From contig JBEVIH010000091.1 in assembly GCA_040510815.1 (NCBI GenBank), forward strand, positions 1 to 5,987: a stretch of 5,987 nt of DNA, read 5' to 3'. Within the stretch, counting starts at the first letter, position 1. Each line of letters opens with the position of its first letter. Made by a program: the position numbers and the translations under genes. Under the pieces are notes generated by a model that was not told where the DNA came from, searched no databases, and saw only the letters and a program-made list of their open reading frames with translations. This DNA comes from VAZQ01 sp040510815. Its GTDB lineage: Bacteria > Pseudomonadota > Alphaproteobacteria > Rhizobiales > Xanthobacteraceae. Below are positions 5,440-5,987 of the stretch, in pieces.

Positions 5440-5987
5440 CGCGCGCCCGCCTCCTGCGCGAACGCCCAGCCCTTGGCGGCGAGCGGGCGCACCAGCGGCG
5501 CCATGGCGGCGGCACTCTCGCTGGTGGCGGTGCCGTCGCGCACCCGTCCGACGATGCCCTGCAGGATCGCCGCCAGCCGGAAGAAATTATAGGCGAGATA
5601 GACCGGGAGCTGCGCGCGCGGGTCGAGGCCGGTGCGCGCCACATAGGCGTCGACATAGGCGGCGCGCGCCGGGATGCCGAGCGCGGTCAGATCATGCCCG
5701 AGCAAGGTGCCGACGCCGGCGCCGGTCTCCGACGGCGGCATGTCCCACTGCATGAGATGATAGGCGAGGTCGGCAAGCGGATCGCCCAAGGTCGAGAGCT
5801 CCCAGTCGAGCACGGCCAGCACCGAAGGACCGCCGGCCGCCAGGATGATGTTGTCGAGCCGGTAGTCGCCGTGCACGATCCGCACCGGGCCCGGCGGTGG
5901 CAGGTGCGCCGGCAGCCAGGCGATCAGCCGCTCCATCTCGTCGATCTTCTCGGTCTCGGAGGCGCGGTACTGCTTCGACCAGCGCTC
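5436..5987 (-). CDS. phosphotransferase family protein (APH/ACAD10-like kinase fold), N-terminus outside window
   Basis: The C-terminal 183 residues of an aminoglycoside-phosphotransferase-fold kinase; the gene continues past base 5987. The Met codon at 5936 is internal: the frame stays open to the window edge and reads RWSKQYRASETEKIDEMERL, which is typical of this family before the catalytic core. The catalytic loop is HGDYRLDN (5873-5850, catalytic Asp in HGD). The metal-binding DWE of LAVLDWELSTLGDPLADLAY follows about 20 residues later. These features match the proteins related to the kinase part of human ACAD10, which often lie beside acyl-CoA dehydrogenase genes, rather than true drug-resistance kinases. 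The small-molecule substrate is not known from sequence. ATGA overlap with the patatin gene implies a shared transcript, perhaps in acyl or lipid turnover. Confidence 0.92.
   Translation of the reverse strand, partial: ERWSKQYRASETEKIDEMERLIAWLPAHLPPPGPVRIVHGDYRLDNIILAAGGPSVLAVLDWELSTLGDPLADLAYHLMQWDMPPSETGAGVGTLLGHDLTALGIPARAAYVDAYVARTGLDPRAQLPVYLAYNFFRLAAILQGIVGRVRDGTATSESAAAMAPLVRPLAAKGWAFAQEAGAR

Noticed and set aside
4753..5592. A 279-codon plus-strand frame antisense to the patatin and phosphotransferase genes
   Set aside because: It is the shadow of two genes with clear catalytic motifs on the other strand, and has no recognisable domain or ribosome binding site.
5436..5987. Phosphotransferase gene as an antibiotic resistance determinant
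   Set aside because: The APH fold is shared with many metabolic kinases. The RWSKQYRASET segment and the housekeeping context fit the ACAD10-like group, and there are no mobile-element marks around it.

Overview
This is a GC-rich window with the gene content and repeat sequences of an alphaproteobacterium, most likely in or near the Hyphomicrobiales (Bradyrhizobium-like relatives). That placement is inferred from the Bug-type solute-binding protein, the tadA / rluB / rsmD neighbourhood and the style of the interspersed palindromes. It has not been checked by a search. The window is chromosomal housekeeping sequence. It holds no transposase, CRISPR array, tRNA or rRNA, and no gene cluster that looks like an undescribed system.

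Layout from left to right. 1-906 (+) is the body of a TctC/Bug-family periplasmic solute-binding protein, cut by the window start. 1084-1458 (+) is a small secreted protein of unknown function. A perfect 15-bp hairpin at 1517-1551 lies between it and the leftward rsmD (1632-2189). rsmD is joined to rluB (2189-3328, minus) by a one-base TGATG stop/start overlap. A 201-bp divergent intergenic region carrying two copies of a palindromic repeat separates rluB from tadA (3530-3976, +). After tadA comes a 170-bp element made of two inverted REP-like units (3986-4155), then a second small secreted protein (4269-4544, +). A large inverted repeat at 4548-4607 separates that gene from a leftward operon: a patatin-like phospholipase (4612-5439, minus), which overlaps by ATGA the end of a phosphotransferase-family (APH/ACAD10-like) gene that runs out of the window (5436-5987, minus).

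Three genes form an RNA-modification neighbourhood. TadA makes inosine in tRNA, RluB makes pseudouridine in 23S rRNA, and RsmD methylates 16S rRNA. The patatin/phosphotransferase pair is probably a separate lipid or acyl metabolism operon. The two small exported proteins and the Bug protein are not obviously tied to either group.

The most notable signal is the density and variety of palindromic repeats. At least four sequence families occur in about 3 kb. Two members of one family lie inside the rluB reading frame, where they stay open and appear to be translated as part of a long, arginine-rich C-terminal tail.
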